DNA from: Leisingera coralii
GTDB lineage: Bacteria > Pseudomonadota > Alphaproteobacteria > Rhodobacterales > Rhodobacteraceae
Assembly (NCBI RefSeq): GCF_049056525.1
Contig: NZ_JBHUPT010000035.1
Coordinates: 6,709-70,708 of the forward strand
Direction of reading: 5' to 3'
Length of the DNA: 64,000 bases
The notes beneath the pieces were generated by a model that searched no databases, was not told the origin of the DNA, and saw nothing but the letters and a program-made list of their open reading frames with translations. Both the position numbers and the translations under genes were made by a program. Of this stretch, positions 31,428-39,636 are shown in pieces (position 1 is the first letter of the stretch; each line of letters starts with the position of its first letter).

Positions 31428-32095
31428 TGTGGAGTTTCATCAAACGGGTCTGGTGGATCATCAGGCGCCCCAGCACCTTCTTCTCGCTCGGCTTCCTGAC
31501 CATGGGCGGCTTTGTGATGGGGATCATCTTCTGGGGCGGCTTCAACACCGCGCTTGAGGTCACCAACACCGAGGCCTTCTGCACCAGCTGCCACGAAATG
31601 CGCGACAACGTGTTCGAGGAGCTGAAGCCGACGATCCACTATTCCAACCGCTCCGGCGTTCGGGCCTCCTGCCCGGACTGCCACGTGCCGCACAACTGGA
31701 CCAACAAGATCGCCCGCAAGATGCAGGCCTCCAAGGAGGTCTGGGGCAAGATCTTCGGCACCATCAACACGCGGGAGAAATTCCTGGAGCACCGGCTGGA
31801 GCTGGCACAGCACGAATGGGCGCGGCTTGAAGCCAACGACTCTCTGGAGTGCCGTAACTGCCACTCCGACGAGTCCATGGACATCACCCGCCAGTCCAAA
31901 CGCGCGGCAGAGGCGCATGAGCGCTTCCTGTTCACCGGCGAGAAGACCTGCATCAACTGCCACAAGGGCATTGCCCACCAGCTGCCAGACATGGCCGAAG
32001 CCGAAGGCGAGGATCATGCGGGCCTGCTGGCGCCGGCCCATGGCGAGGGACTGCTGGCCAGCACCCGCAGCTATCTGGGCATAAGCAGCGACTGA
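31427..32095 (+). CDS. napC: NapC/NirT-type tetraheme cytochrome c
   Basis: The 222-residue protein is anchored by one N-terminal membrane helix (TFFSLGFLTMGGFVMGIIFW) and carries four c-type heme motifs: CTSCH, CPDCH, CRNCH and CINCH. NapC takes electrons from the quinol pool and gives them to NapB. As no napGH genes are present, NapC is the only quinol oxidase of this operon. Its stop is followed by a strong terminator. Confidence 0.96.
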   Translation: MWSFIKRVWWIIRRPSTFFSLGFLTMGGFVMGIIFWGGFNTALEVTNTEAFCTSCHEMRDNVFEELKPTIHYSNRSGVRASCPDCHVPHNWTNKIARKMQASKEVWGKIFGTINTREKFLEHRLELAQHEWARLEANDSLECRNCHSDESMDITRQSKRAAEAHERFLFTGEKTCINCHKGIAHQLPDMAEAEGEDHAGLLAPAHGEGLLASTRSYLGISSD

Positions 32096-32122
32096 CGCTG
32101 CCAGCCCCGAAAAACACTAGAA

Positions 32123-32155
32123 AAGGCCGCTGTCCCGATGGGCAGCGGCCTTTTT
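32123..32155 (+). terminator. Rho-independent terminator of the nap operon
   Basis: A ten-pair stem AAGGCCGCTG/CAGCGGCCTT with an inner CCC/GGG pairing is followed by TTTTT. It lies 28 bases after the napC stop. Confidence 0.88.
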
Positions 32156-32219
32156 AGTGTCTGTTTTAGTGTCCGTTTCCTACGCTGGTGGAGCGGCAGG
32201 AAACGGTCCTGACCCGGGC

Positions 32220-33131
32220 TTACAGCGGGATGCTGCCCAGGTGGTCCTCGCCGCGCTCGCGGGCCAGCTGCATTTGCTTCTGCCGCTCACGGAACCGGAC
32301 CTTGTCTTCTTCCGAGGTCTGATCAATGCACAGGTGGCAGCTGACGCCCTGCTCGAACTCGGGCCGCGCCTTGTCCTCCGGCAGGATGGGGCGGCGGCAG
32401 CCATGGCACAGCTCATGCGGGCCTTCGACCAGCCCGTGTCCGACCGACACCCGGTTGTCGAAGACAAAGCATTCGCCTTCCCAGGTGCTGTTCTCGGCCG
32501 GCATTTCCTCCAGGTAGCGCAGGATGCCCCCCTTCAGGTGATAGACATCCTCCACCCCCTGGCCCAGCAGGTAGTTGGTGGATTTCTCACAACGGATGCC
32601 GCCGGTGCAGAACATTGCAACCCGTTTGTTGTGGAAGCGGTCCTTGTTCTCTTCCCACCAGGCCGGGAAGTCGCGGAAACTCTCGGTCTTGGGGTCGATG
32701 GCACCCTCGAAGGTGCCGATCGCCACCTCATAGTCGTTGCGGGTGTCGATCAGGACTACATCGTCCTGCCGGATCAGGTCGTTCCACTCCTCCGGCTCGA
32801 CGTAATGCCCGACGGAGGCCAGCGGATCCACGTCCGGCTGGCCCATGGTCACGATCTCCTTCTTCAGCCGCACCTTCATCTTGCCAAAGGGCGGCTCGGC
32901 AGCCGTCGCCTCTTTCCACTCCAGCCCGGCACAGCCCGGCAGCGCCTTGATATGCGCCAGCACCGCGTCGATGCCGGCACGCGGGCCGGCGATGGTGCCA
33001 TTGATCCCCTCCTGCGCCAGCAGCAGCGAGCCTTTGACGTCTTGCGCCTGGCACAGGTCCAGAAGCGCCGGCTTGATCGCGGCAGGATCGGGGAAACGGG
33101 TGAAGTGATAGAGGGCAGCAATCGTGTACAT
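32220..33131 (-). CDS. trhO: tRNA uridine(34) hydroxylase TrhO (rhodanese family, YceA)
   Basis: A 303-residue cytoplasmic protein with an N-terminal ferredoxin-like domain (residues 1-95), a rhodanese domain (about 120-215) whose active loop is C175-TGGIR-C181, and a cysteine-rich C-terminal part (LCHGCRRP, CHLC). This corresponds to YceA/TrhO, which makes 5-hydroxyuridine at position 34 of certain tRNAs. It is transcribed alone, convergent with nap and separated from it by the nap terminator. Confidence 0.93.
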   Translation of the reverse strand: MYTIAALYHFTRFPDPAAIKPALLDLCQAQDVKGSLLLAQEGINGTIAGPRAGIDAVLAHIKALPGCAGLEWKEATAAEPPFGKMKVRLKKEIVTMGQPDVDPLASVGHYVEPEEWNDLIRQDDVVLIDTRNDYEVAIGTFEGAIDPKTESFRDFPAWWEENKDRFHNKRVAMFCTGGIRCEKSTNYLLGQGVEDVYHLKGGILRYLEEMPAENSTWEGECFVFDNRVSVGHGLVEGPHELCHGCRRPILPEDKARPEFEQGVSCHLCIDQTSEEDKVRFRERQKQMQLARERGEDHLGSIPL

Positions 33132-33310
33132 GCCCCGGCCTTAGAACCATGGCGCACGGTTTTCAAGAGCAAGAACCGCCATCGGGGAGCCAATAAAACA
33201 AGGGCTTTGCATGCCTGCGTTCAGCTGCGGCCGCCTGCCGCCGGCCAGCGGGAGTTCCCAAGCGGCACTTGTCCCGTTACAAATTGTGCAAGCCAGCAAA
33301 GGAGTTGCCG

Positions 33311-33907
33311 ATGACCCAGGCCCTGATCGTTGTGGATGTGCAGAATGACTTCTGCCCGGGCGGGGCGCTGGCGGTGCCTGGCGGGGATGAGGTGGTCTCC
33401 CCCATCAACGCCATGATGGACCGTTTTGACGCGGTGATTCTGACCCAGGACTGGCACCCGGCAGGGCATTCCTCCTTTGCCTCCGCGCACCCGGGCAAGG
33501 CACCGTTTGATACCGTGGAGATGCCCTATGGCACCCAGGTGCTGTGGCCCGATCATTGCGTGCAGGGCAGCAGCGGGGCCGCGTTTCACAAGGACCTGCG
33601 CACAGATGGCGACCTGATCATCCGCAAGGGGTTCCGCCCCGGGATCGACAGCTATTCCGGCTTCTTCGAAAATGACCGGACCACGCCCACCGGGCTTGAA
33701 GGATACTTGCGCAGCCGCGGCATCACCCGGCTGACCCTGGCCGGGCTGGCCACCGACTTTTGCGTTGCCTTCACCGCGCTGGACGCGGCGCGGCTTGGCT
33801 TTGAAGTGACGGTTGATCTGGTTGCGTGCCGGGCAATTGATCTGAACGGCTCGCTGCAGGCAGCGCTCGAACAAATGAAAGAGGCAGGCGTTGCTCTTCA
33901 ATCTTGA
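33311..33907 (+). CDS. pncA: Nicotinamidase/pyrazinamidase
   Basis: The start at 33311 follows AAAGGAG; an in-frame start 14 codons upstream has no such signal. The protein of 198 residues has the isochorismatase-like fold and the nicotinamidase residues: D9 in VDVQNDFCPGG, metal site D47, H49 and H53 in QDWHPAGHSS, and nucleophile C151 in GLATDFCV. It hydrolyses nicotinamide to nicotinate in NAD salvage. pncB, the next step, lies at 36303 on the same strand, with a histidine kinase gene between. Confidence 0.95.
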   Translation: MTQALIVVDVQNDFCPGGALAVPGGDEVVSPINAMMDRFDAVILTQDWHPAGHSSFASAHPGKAPFDTVEMPYGTQVLWPDHCVQGSSGAAFHKDLRTDGDLIIRKGFRPGIDSYSGFFENDRTTPTGLEGYLRSRGITRLTLAGLATDFCVAFTALDAARLGFEVTVDLVACRAIDLNGSLQAALEQMKEAGVALQS

Positions 33908-33973
33908 GTTGAATTGCCGAATTATTAACAATAGCCTGCCTAAGCTGTACGGACTCACCGACGGCAAGGCGCA

Positions 33974-36238
33974 TTGATGGATATTTCCGACGGGGCCGCC
34001 ACCGGCCCTCTGGCCAGTTACTACAAGCGTTACGGCTCACTCGAGCTGCTGCTGCGCTATGCCCGCGGCCGCGTGCGTTTGTTCTGGGGCCGCCAGCTGT
34101 TCATGGCTCTGGCGTTTATTGCTCTTGGGCTGGTCATTCCGCTGCAATATGCGCTGCTGGCCTTTGCCGTGACGTTTGCCGGGGATGCTGCGGATTGCCT
34201 GCTGCTGCGCCGGGCAGACCGCCTGGCCGGCCGCGGGATGAGCGAGGGGGCTTTGCGGCTGTTGACAGCGCTGACCGCTTTCCTGCACGCCCTGACACTC
34301 TGTGCTGCTGCGTCGGTTCCCTTCTGGATCGAGATTCCGGCCCTGGAGCTGCATGCGCACAATGAACCGCTGTTTACGGTTAGCCTGCTCCTGGGGGCGG
34401 CGATCAATGCCGGGCTGGTCCTGCCGTATCACCCCCGGGCCGTCATCGCAAAACTCGTCACCTATGCAGTGCTGCCAGTTGCGGCTCTGGCGGTGGAGAT
34501 TCTTGAAACCCCGGCGGCGGCGGCAATGTACGAATTGCACCTCGCAGGGCTGGTGGTGCTGTATACGTCTTATCTGTGGTTTCTCGCTTTCGTCAGGCGC
34601 AACTTCAGCCGGACCCGCAGCAACATGCTGGCCCAGGCCCTGCAGCAGCAGGAGCTGGAAGCCGCCTATGCAGAGCTCTCCGATCAGCAGATGGAGGCCA
34701 AGCGCCTGGCGCTGGTGGCGGAAAACGCCAATGACAGCGTGATGCTGATGGACCGGGAGGGGCGGATTACCTGGGTCAATGACAGCTTTACCCGCCTCAC
34801 CGGATATTCCTTTGACGAGGCGTTGGGCCAGCTGCCCGGTGACCTGCTGAACAGCGGCAGGACCGATCCTGCAACCATCCGGCTGCTGCAGGACAGCGTC
34901 CGTGATGCCCGTCCGGTGCGGGTGGAGATCTGCAACCGGCGCAAGGACGGGCGGCATATCTGGTTCGAGACCAGCCAGGTGCCGATGCTGAACAGCGCCG
35001 GGGAGCTGGAAACCCTGATCGCGGTGGAGCGTGACATTTCCGCCGCCAAGGAACACGCCCGGCAGCTGGAGCAGGCGCGGATCGCCGCCGAGGAAGGCGC
35101 CCGTGCCAAGGCGGAGTTCCTGGCGACGATGAGCCATGAGATCCGCACCCCGATGAACGGGGTGATCGGCATGGCCCAGCTGCTGCGCGACAGCGGCCTG
35201 AACGAAGAACAGGAGCTTTATGCCGGGACCATTCTCAGTTCGGCGGATACCCTGCTGGCCCTGATCAATGACGTCCTCGACTTTTCCAAGATGGATGTCG
35301 AGGGTGTCACCCTCAGCCGCACCAACTTCGATCCGCGCACCTGTTTCGAGGAAACCATCTGCCTGCTGAAGGCCCAGGCGGACTCCAAGGGGCTGGGGCT
35401 GCTGCTGGACATCAAGGATCGTGCGCCCGCACAGCTGCGCGGCGACGACCGGCGGATCCGGCAGATTTTGCTGAACCTCGCCGGTAACGCCATCAAGTTC
35501 ACCGAGCAAGGCCGGGTGCTGGTGACGCTGGATGCCGAACCGGCAGAGCAGGGTTTCGACCTGGTCTTTTCGGTGGCGGACACCGGGATCGGCATCCCCA
35601 GGGATATGCTCTCCAAGGTGTTCGAACGTTTCTCCCAGGCGGATGCCGCAATCAGCCGGCGCTTTGGCGGCACCGGCCTGGGGCTCGCCATTTCCCGCCG
35701 CCTGGCAGAGGCGATGGGCGGAAGCATTACGGTGAATTCCGAACTGGGACTGGGGTCCTGTTTCACTGTGCGGCTTCGTCTGGATCCTCCACGGGCTGAG
35801 CAGGCAGCGGTGCCGGGCGCCGTACCGCAACCGGGCGGTTTTGCCACGCTGGAGGGGCTGCGGGTGCTGGTGGCGGAGGACAACGCCGTGAACCAGGTGC
35901 TGATAGAGAAATTTCTGCAGCCGACGCCGGTGGAACTGGCCTTTGCCGAGAATGGCCGCGAGGCGGTGGCGCGGTTCGAGGAATTTGCGCCGGATATCAT
36001 CCTGATGGATATGTCGATGCCGGAGATGGACGGGCTGGAAGCCACCCGCGCGATCCGCACCTTGGCGCGGCGGCAGCCCGCTATTGTGGCGCTGACTGCC
36101 AACGCTTTCGACTCCGACCGGGAGGCCTGTCTGGCCGCAGGCATGGACGAATTCATGAGCAAACCGATCAACCGCGGCAAGCTGCTGGAGTTGCTGATGC
36201 AGCTGGCGCCCCGGGCGCAGGCCCGCCGCGCGGGCTGA
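33974..36238 (+). CDS. Membrane hybrid sensor histidine kinase (PAS-HisKA-HATPase-REC)
   Basis: A 754-residue kinase with an N-terminal membrane region of about five to six helices (residues 35-215), a coiled-coil (QQQELEAAYAELSDQQMEAK), a PAS domain (about 245-365: NDSVMLMDREGRITWVNDSF), the phosphorylated histidine H388 in MSHEIRTPMNG, an ATPase domain with N box (LLNLAGNAIKF) and G boxes (DTGIGIP, GGTGLGLAIS), and a receiver domain with D679 (DIILMDMSMPEMDG). No separate histidine phosphotransfer or output protein is encoded nearby. Placed between pncA and pncB it may share their transcript. The signal is unknown; no nicotinate-binding feature is visible. Confidence 0.93.
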   Translation: MMDISDGAATGPLASYYKRYGSLELLLRYARGRVRLFWGRQLFMALAFIALGLVIPLQYALLAFAVTFAGDAADCLLLRRADRLAGRGMSEGALRLLTALTAFLHALTLCAAASVPFWIEIPALELHAHNEPLFTVSLLLGAAINAGLVLPYHPRAVIAKLVTYAVLPVAALAVEILETPAAAAMYELHLAGLVVLYTSYLWFLAFVRRNFSRTRSNMLAQALQQQELEAAYAELSDQQMEAKRLALVAENANDSVMLMDREGRITWVNDSFTRLTGYSFDEALGQLPGDLLNSGRTDPATIRLLQDSVRDARPVRVEICNRRKDGRHIWFETSQVPMLNSAGELETLIAVERDISAAKEHARQLEQARIAAEEGARAKAEFLATMSHEIRTPMNGVIGMAQLLRDSGLNEEQELYAGTILSSADTLLALINDVLDFSKMDVEGVTLSRTNFDPRTCFEETICLLKAQADSKGLGLLLDIKDRAPAQLRGDDRRIRQILLNLAGNAIKFTEQGRVLVTLDAEPAEQGFDLVFSVADTGIGIPRDMLSKVFERFSQADAAISRRFGGTGLGLAISRRLAEAMGGSITVNSELGLGSCFTVRLRLDPPRAEQAAVPGAVPQPGGFATLEGLRVLVAEDNAVNQVLIEKFLQPTPVELAFAENGREAVARFEEFAPDIILMDMSMPEMDGLEATRAIRTLARRQPAIVALTANAFDSDREACLAAGMDEFMSKPINRGKLLELLMQLAPRAQARRAG

Positions 36239-36302
36239 TTTCCTTTGCCCCCGCTGGCGGGCTATCCTATCAATCAGTGACTCCTTAAGCACGAGGCCGC
36301 CG

Positions 36303-37592
36303 GTGGATATTGCAACCCGCGTCTACAATCACAAATGGAAGATCGATCCGATTGTCCGGTCGCTGATCGATACCGATTTCTACAAGCTGCTGATGTGCCA
36401 GTCGGTGTTCCGCAACAAGCCGGACACCACGGTGACCTTCTCGCTGATCAACCGCTCCACCCATGTGCCGCTGGCCCGGCTGATCGACGAGGGCGAACTG
36501 CGCGAGCAGCTGGACCACATCCGCTCGCTGTCGCTCAGCCGCGGGGAGAGCACTTGGCTGCGCGGCAATACATTCTATGGCAAACGCCAGATGTTCCGCC
36601 CGGATTTCATGGAGTGGTTCGAGGGCCTGCGCCTGCCGCCCTACCATCTGGAGCGCAAGGGCGATCAGTATGAGCTGACGTTCGAGGGCAAGTGGCACGA
36701 GGTCATGCTGTGGGAAATCCCGGCCCTGGCAGTGCTGATGGAGCTGCGCTCGCGTGCGGTGCTGGACAAGATGGGCCGGTTTGAGCTGCAGGTGCTGTAT
36801 GCCCGCGCCATGACCCGGGTCTGGGAGAAGATCGAGCGCCTGCGCGATATCGACGGGCTGACGATTGCCGATTTCGGCACCCGCCGCCGCCACTCCTTCC
36901 TGTGGCAGGACTGGTGCGTGCAGGCCATGATCGAGGGGCTGGGAGAGAAGTTCACCGGCACCTCCAACTGCCTGATTGCAATGCGCCGCGAGGTGGAGGC
37001 GATCGGCACCAATGCGCATGAGCTGCCGATGGTCTATTCGGCGCTGGCGGACAGCGACGCGGAACTGGCCCGGGCGCCTTATGAGGTTCTGTCCGACTGG
37101 CACGACGAGCATGAGGGCAATCTGCGCATCATTCTGCCGGACACCTACGGCACCAAGGGTTTCCTGGACCGCGCCCCGGACTGGCTGGCGCGCTGGACCG
37201 GCATCCGCATCGACAGCGGCGACCCGGTCAAGGGCGCGGAAGTGGCGATCAACTGGTGGAAGGACCGCGGCGAGGATCCGGCGGAGAAGCGGGTGATCTT
37301 TTCCGACGGCCTCGACGTGCAGCAGATCCAGGACCTGCACGCGCAGTTTTCCAGCCGCACCAAAGTGTCCTTTGGCTGGGGCACGCTGCTGACCAATGAT
37401 TTCCGCGGGCTGGTGCCGGATGATGCGCTGGCTCCCTTCTCGCTGGTTTGCAAGGCGGTTGCGGCCAATGGGCGGCCGACGGTGAAACTGTCCGACAACC
37501 CGGAAAAGGCGATGGGTCCGGCCGAGGAAATCGAACGCTACAAGCGCGTTTTCGGTGTCGGCAAGCAGGAGCGTCAGGCGGTAATCGTTTGA
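36303..37592 (+). CDS. pncB: Nicotinate phosphoribosyltransferase
   Basis: A 429-residue cytoplasmic enzyme joining nicotinate and PRPP for NAD salvage. It starts with GTG at 36303 after CACGAGG. Family features are SLIDTDFYKLLMCQSVF near the N-terminus, DFGTRRRHSFLWQDWCVQAM with the histidine phosphorylated in the family, GTNAHELPMVYSAL, ILPDTYGTKGFL, and RIDSGDPVKGAEVAI. It completes the pathway begun by PncA at 33311. Confidence 0.95.
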   Translation: MDIATRVYNHKWKIDPIVRSLIDTDFYKLLMCQSVFRNKPDTTVTFSLINRSTHVPLARLIDEGELREQLDHIRSLSLSRGESTWLRGNTFYGKRQMFRPDFMEWFEGLRLPPYHLERKGDQYELTFEGKWHEVMLWEIPALAVLMELRSRAVLDKMGRFELQVLYARAMTRVWEKIERLRDIDGLTIADFGTRRRHSFLWQDWCVQAMIEGLGEKFTGTSNCLIAMRREVEAIGTNAHELPMVYSALADSDAELARAPYEVLSDWHDEHEGNLRIILPDTYGTKGFLDRAPDWLARWTGIRIDSGDPVKGAEVAINWWKDRGEDPAEKRVIFSDGLDVQQIQDLHAQFSSRTKVSFGWGTLLTNDFRGLVPDDALAPFSLVCKAVAANGRPTVKLSDNPEKAMGPAEEIERYKRVFGVGKQERQAVIV

Positions 37593-37657
37593 TAAGACTT
37601 CGCCGGTCTTGGGGTGGGTTTCCCTGCAGAGGATACAATTAGTGGCAGAGTTTATGC

Positions 37658-37685
37658 CCCAATGTTTCGCGCGCGAAACATTGGG
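37658..37685. repeat. 28-bp perfect palindrome, parS-like, between pncB and the aldehyde dehydrogenase gene
   Basis: The half CCCAATGTTTCGCG is followed at once by its exact reverse complement. The inner part TGTTTC-GCGCGC-GAAACA has the half sites of the ParB-binding site parS (TGTTTC-ACGT-GAAACA), but the centre is six bases instead of four. It lies in the gap between two convergent genes. There is no T-run on either side, so a simple terminator is less likely. Confidence 0.5.
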
Positions 37686-37712
37686 TAATAGCTGCTGACC
37701 TGAATCTCCGCC

Positions 37713-39170
37713 CTAGCCGTGATGCGCCGCCACGGTCTTGAGCTGCGAGAATCCATAAAGCGCTTCAAAGCCTTTCTCCCGCCCGTGGCCGGATTTTCCG
37801 ACGCCGCCAAAGGGCAGCTCCACCCCGCCGCCGGCACCGTAGTTGTTGAGGAACACCTGGCCCGCCCGCAGCTTCTTCGCCAGCCGCATCTGCCGGGCGC
37901 CGTCGCGGGTCCAGACGCTGGCGACCAGGCCGTATTCGGTGGCATTGGCAATCCGCAGCGCGTCTTCTTCGGTGTCGAACGGGATCAGCACCTGCACCGG
38001 GCCAAAGATCTCCTCCTGCGCGAGGGCATGGCCCGGCGGCACATCGGCAAACAGGGTGGGGCGGACATAGGCGCCGCTCGCCGGCGCGTTGGCGGCAATT
38101 TCACCCTGCGCCGCGACGGGCAGGTCCGCCCCCTTGGCCAGATAGCCCTCGACAATCTGCTTCTGCCGGGCAGAGATCAGCGGCCCGACCCGCAGATCCT
38201 CTGCCGCCGGTCCGACTGTCAGGGCGCCATAGGCTTCGGCCATGCGCGCTTTCACCTCCTCATAGACCCCGCGCTGCACCAGGATGCGCGAGGACGCGGA
38301 ACAGGTCTGGCCAGCGTTCTGGATGCCCGCGTTGACCAGGAAGGGGAGGGCGGCGTCCAGATCGGCATCGTCAAACACCAGCTGCGGGGACTTGCCGCCT
38401 AGCTCCAGCGTCACCGGCACCACATTGGCGCCTGCCGCCTGCTGCACCAGCGCGCCGGTCCTCACTGACCCGGTGAAGGAGATGTGATGCACGCCGGGAT
38501 GCCCGGCCAGCGCCGCCCCGGCCTCGGCGCCCAGTCCCGGCACCACGTTCAGCGCACCCGCAGGCAATCCGGCCTCCATGGCGATATGGGCAAAGGCCAA
38601 GGCGGTCAGGCAGGCCTCCTCCGCTGGTTTCAGCACACAGGCGTTGCCCATCGCCAGAGCCGCGCCGACGGAGCGGCCGATGATCTGCATAGGGTAGTTC
38701 CAAGGCACGATATGGCCGGTCACCCCATGCGGCTCGCGCAGGGTATAGACCGTGTAGCCGTCCAGATAGGGAATGGTCTCCCCCATCACCTTGTCCGCCG
38801 CGCCGCCGTAGAACTCGCAATAGCGCGCCAGCGCCACGGCATCAGCGCGCGCCTGGGTCAGCGGCTTGCCCACGTCCATCGCTTCAATCGCGGCAAGCAG
38901 GTCCACCCGTTCCAGCACGAACTGACCGATCCGGGTCAGGATGCGGCCCCGCTCCAGAGCGGTCATAGCGCCCCAGGCACCGTCCCGCGCCGCTTCTGCC
39001 GCTTGCACGGCTGCGTCGATCTCGGCAGCACCGCAACGCGCGATCCGGCAGATTTCGCTGCCATCCGAGGGATTTACCAGGGGCAGGGTGCCGCCGCCGG
39101 CGGCAGGCTGCCATGCGCCGCCGATGAGGCAAAGTGCGGGGTCGAACCAAAGCGGGGAAGTGTCAGTCAT
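37713..39170 (-). CDS. Aldehyde dehydrogenase family protein
   Basis: A 485-residue NAD(P)-dependent aldehyde dehydrogenase with all core motifs: VPWNYPMQIIGRSVGAALAM, the catalytic glutamate in VTLELGGKSP, the nucleophile cysteine in NAGQTCSASSR, and EEIFGPVQVLIPFDTEEDAL. The start at 39170 (or the adjacent ATG at 39173) follows GGAG and overlaps the stop of the GNAT gene. It ends the leftward operon with peptide-type ABC genes. It may oxidise aminoaldehydes such as gamma-aminobutyraldehyde; the substrate is not readable. Confidence 0.92.
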   Translation of the reverse strand: MTDTSPLWFDPALCLIGGAWQPAAGGGTLPLVNPSDGSEICRIARCGAAEIDAAVQAAEAARDGAWGAMTALERGRILTRIGQFVLERVDLLAAIEAMDVGKPLTQARADAVALARYCEFYGGAADKVMGETIPYLDGYTVYTLREPHGVTGHIVPWNYPMQIIGRSVGAALAMGNACVLKPAEEACLTALAFAHIAMEAGLPAGALNVVPGLGAEAGAALAGHPGVHHISFTGSVRTGALVQQAAGANVVPVTLELGGKSPQLVFDDADLDAALPFLVNAGIQNAGQTCSASSRILVQRGVYEEVKARMAEAYGALTVGPAAEDLRVGPLISARQKQIVEGYLAKGADLPVAAQGEIAANAPASGAYVRPTLFADVPPGHALAQEEIFGPVQVLIPFDTEEDALRIANATEYGLVASVWTRDGARQMRLAKKLRAGQVFLNNYGAGGGVELPFGGVGKSGHGREKGFEALYGFSQLKTVAAHHG

Positions 39171-39636
39171 CATGCGCTCCTGCGATGTCGAAGCTGTAGC
39201 TTTTGATCTGATGTTCGGTGAAGGGGGCGCCCTCGCGCAAGTCCCGGATGCCGGGCATCGCGCTGAGACAGGTGCCCCAGAAAGCCACCGCCTCGGCTGA
39301 GGATTTCGAAAGCCCCATGCGCCAGCGGCCCGGGAACTCGCGCAGGATGATCCGGGCGGCCTGATGGCCCCAGCCCTGACGGCGGTGCTGCGGCAGGATG
39401 CAGAACTCCGACAGCTCGCGCCGGTCATCGGGCAGGTTCAGCACGATGGCAAAGCCGATCCGGGCGGTGCCGTTGCGGATCCAGAAGGCGGTCACGTCCT
39501 TGCGGTGCAGCATCTGGCCCGCGCGGCCCGTTGGGTCGATGGCGGCACTGGGGGCCACCTTGGCAAAATACGGCGCCAGCGCTGCTGCCAGAAGGGCCTG
39601 CTCCCGCGGCATGATCAGCGCCAGTGACAGCGTCAT
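39163..39636 (-). CDS. GNAT family N-acetyltransferase
   Basis: A 157-residue acetyltransferase of the GNAT fold. The acetyl-CoA binding loop pattern is seen in LSEFCILPQHRRQGWGHQAA, followed by a helix AARIILREF and the strand GRWRMGLSKSSAEAVAFWGT. It overlaps the ABC ATPase gene at its start (39636 against stop 39633) and the aldehyde dehydrogenase at its end, so it belongs to the same operon. The acceptor is unknown; an amine or peptide handled by the transporter is possible. Confidence 0.82.
   Translation of the reverse strand: MTLSLALIMPREQALLAAALAPYFAKVAPSAAIDPTGRAGQMLHRKDVTAFWIRNGTARIGFAIVLNLPDDRRELSEFCILPQHRRQGWGHQAARIILREFPGRWRMGLSKSSAEAVAFWGTCLSAMPGIRDLREGAPFTEHQIKSYSFDIAGAHDD

Noticed and set aside
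34037..36292. Minus-strand open frame of about 751 codons opposite the histidine kinase
   Set aside because: It is a shadow of the kinase gene; no start signal and a low-complexity Gln/His/Arg-rich translation.
37663..37680. A true parS site
   Set aside because: The centre is six bases instead of four, which shifts the two half sites out of the ParB arrangement; reported only as parS-like.
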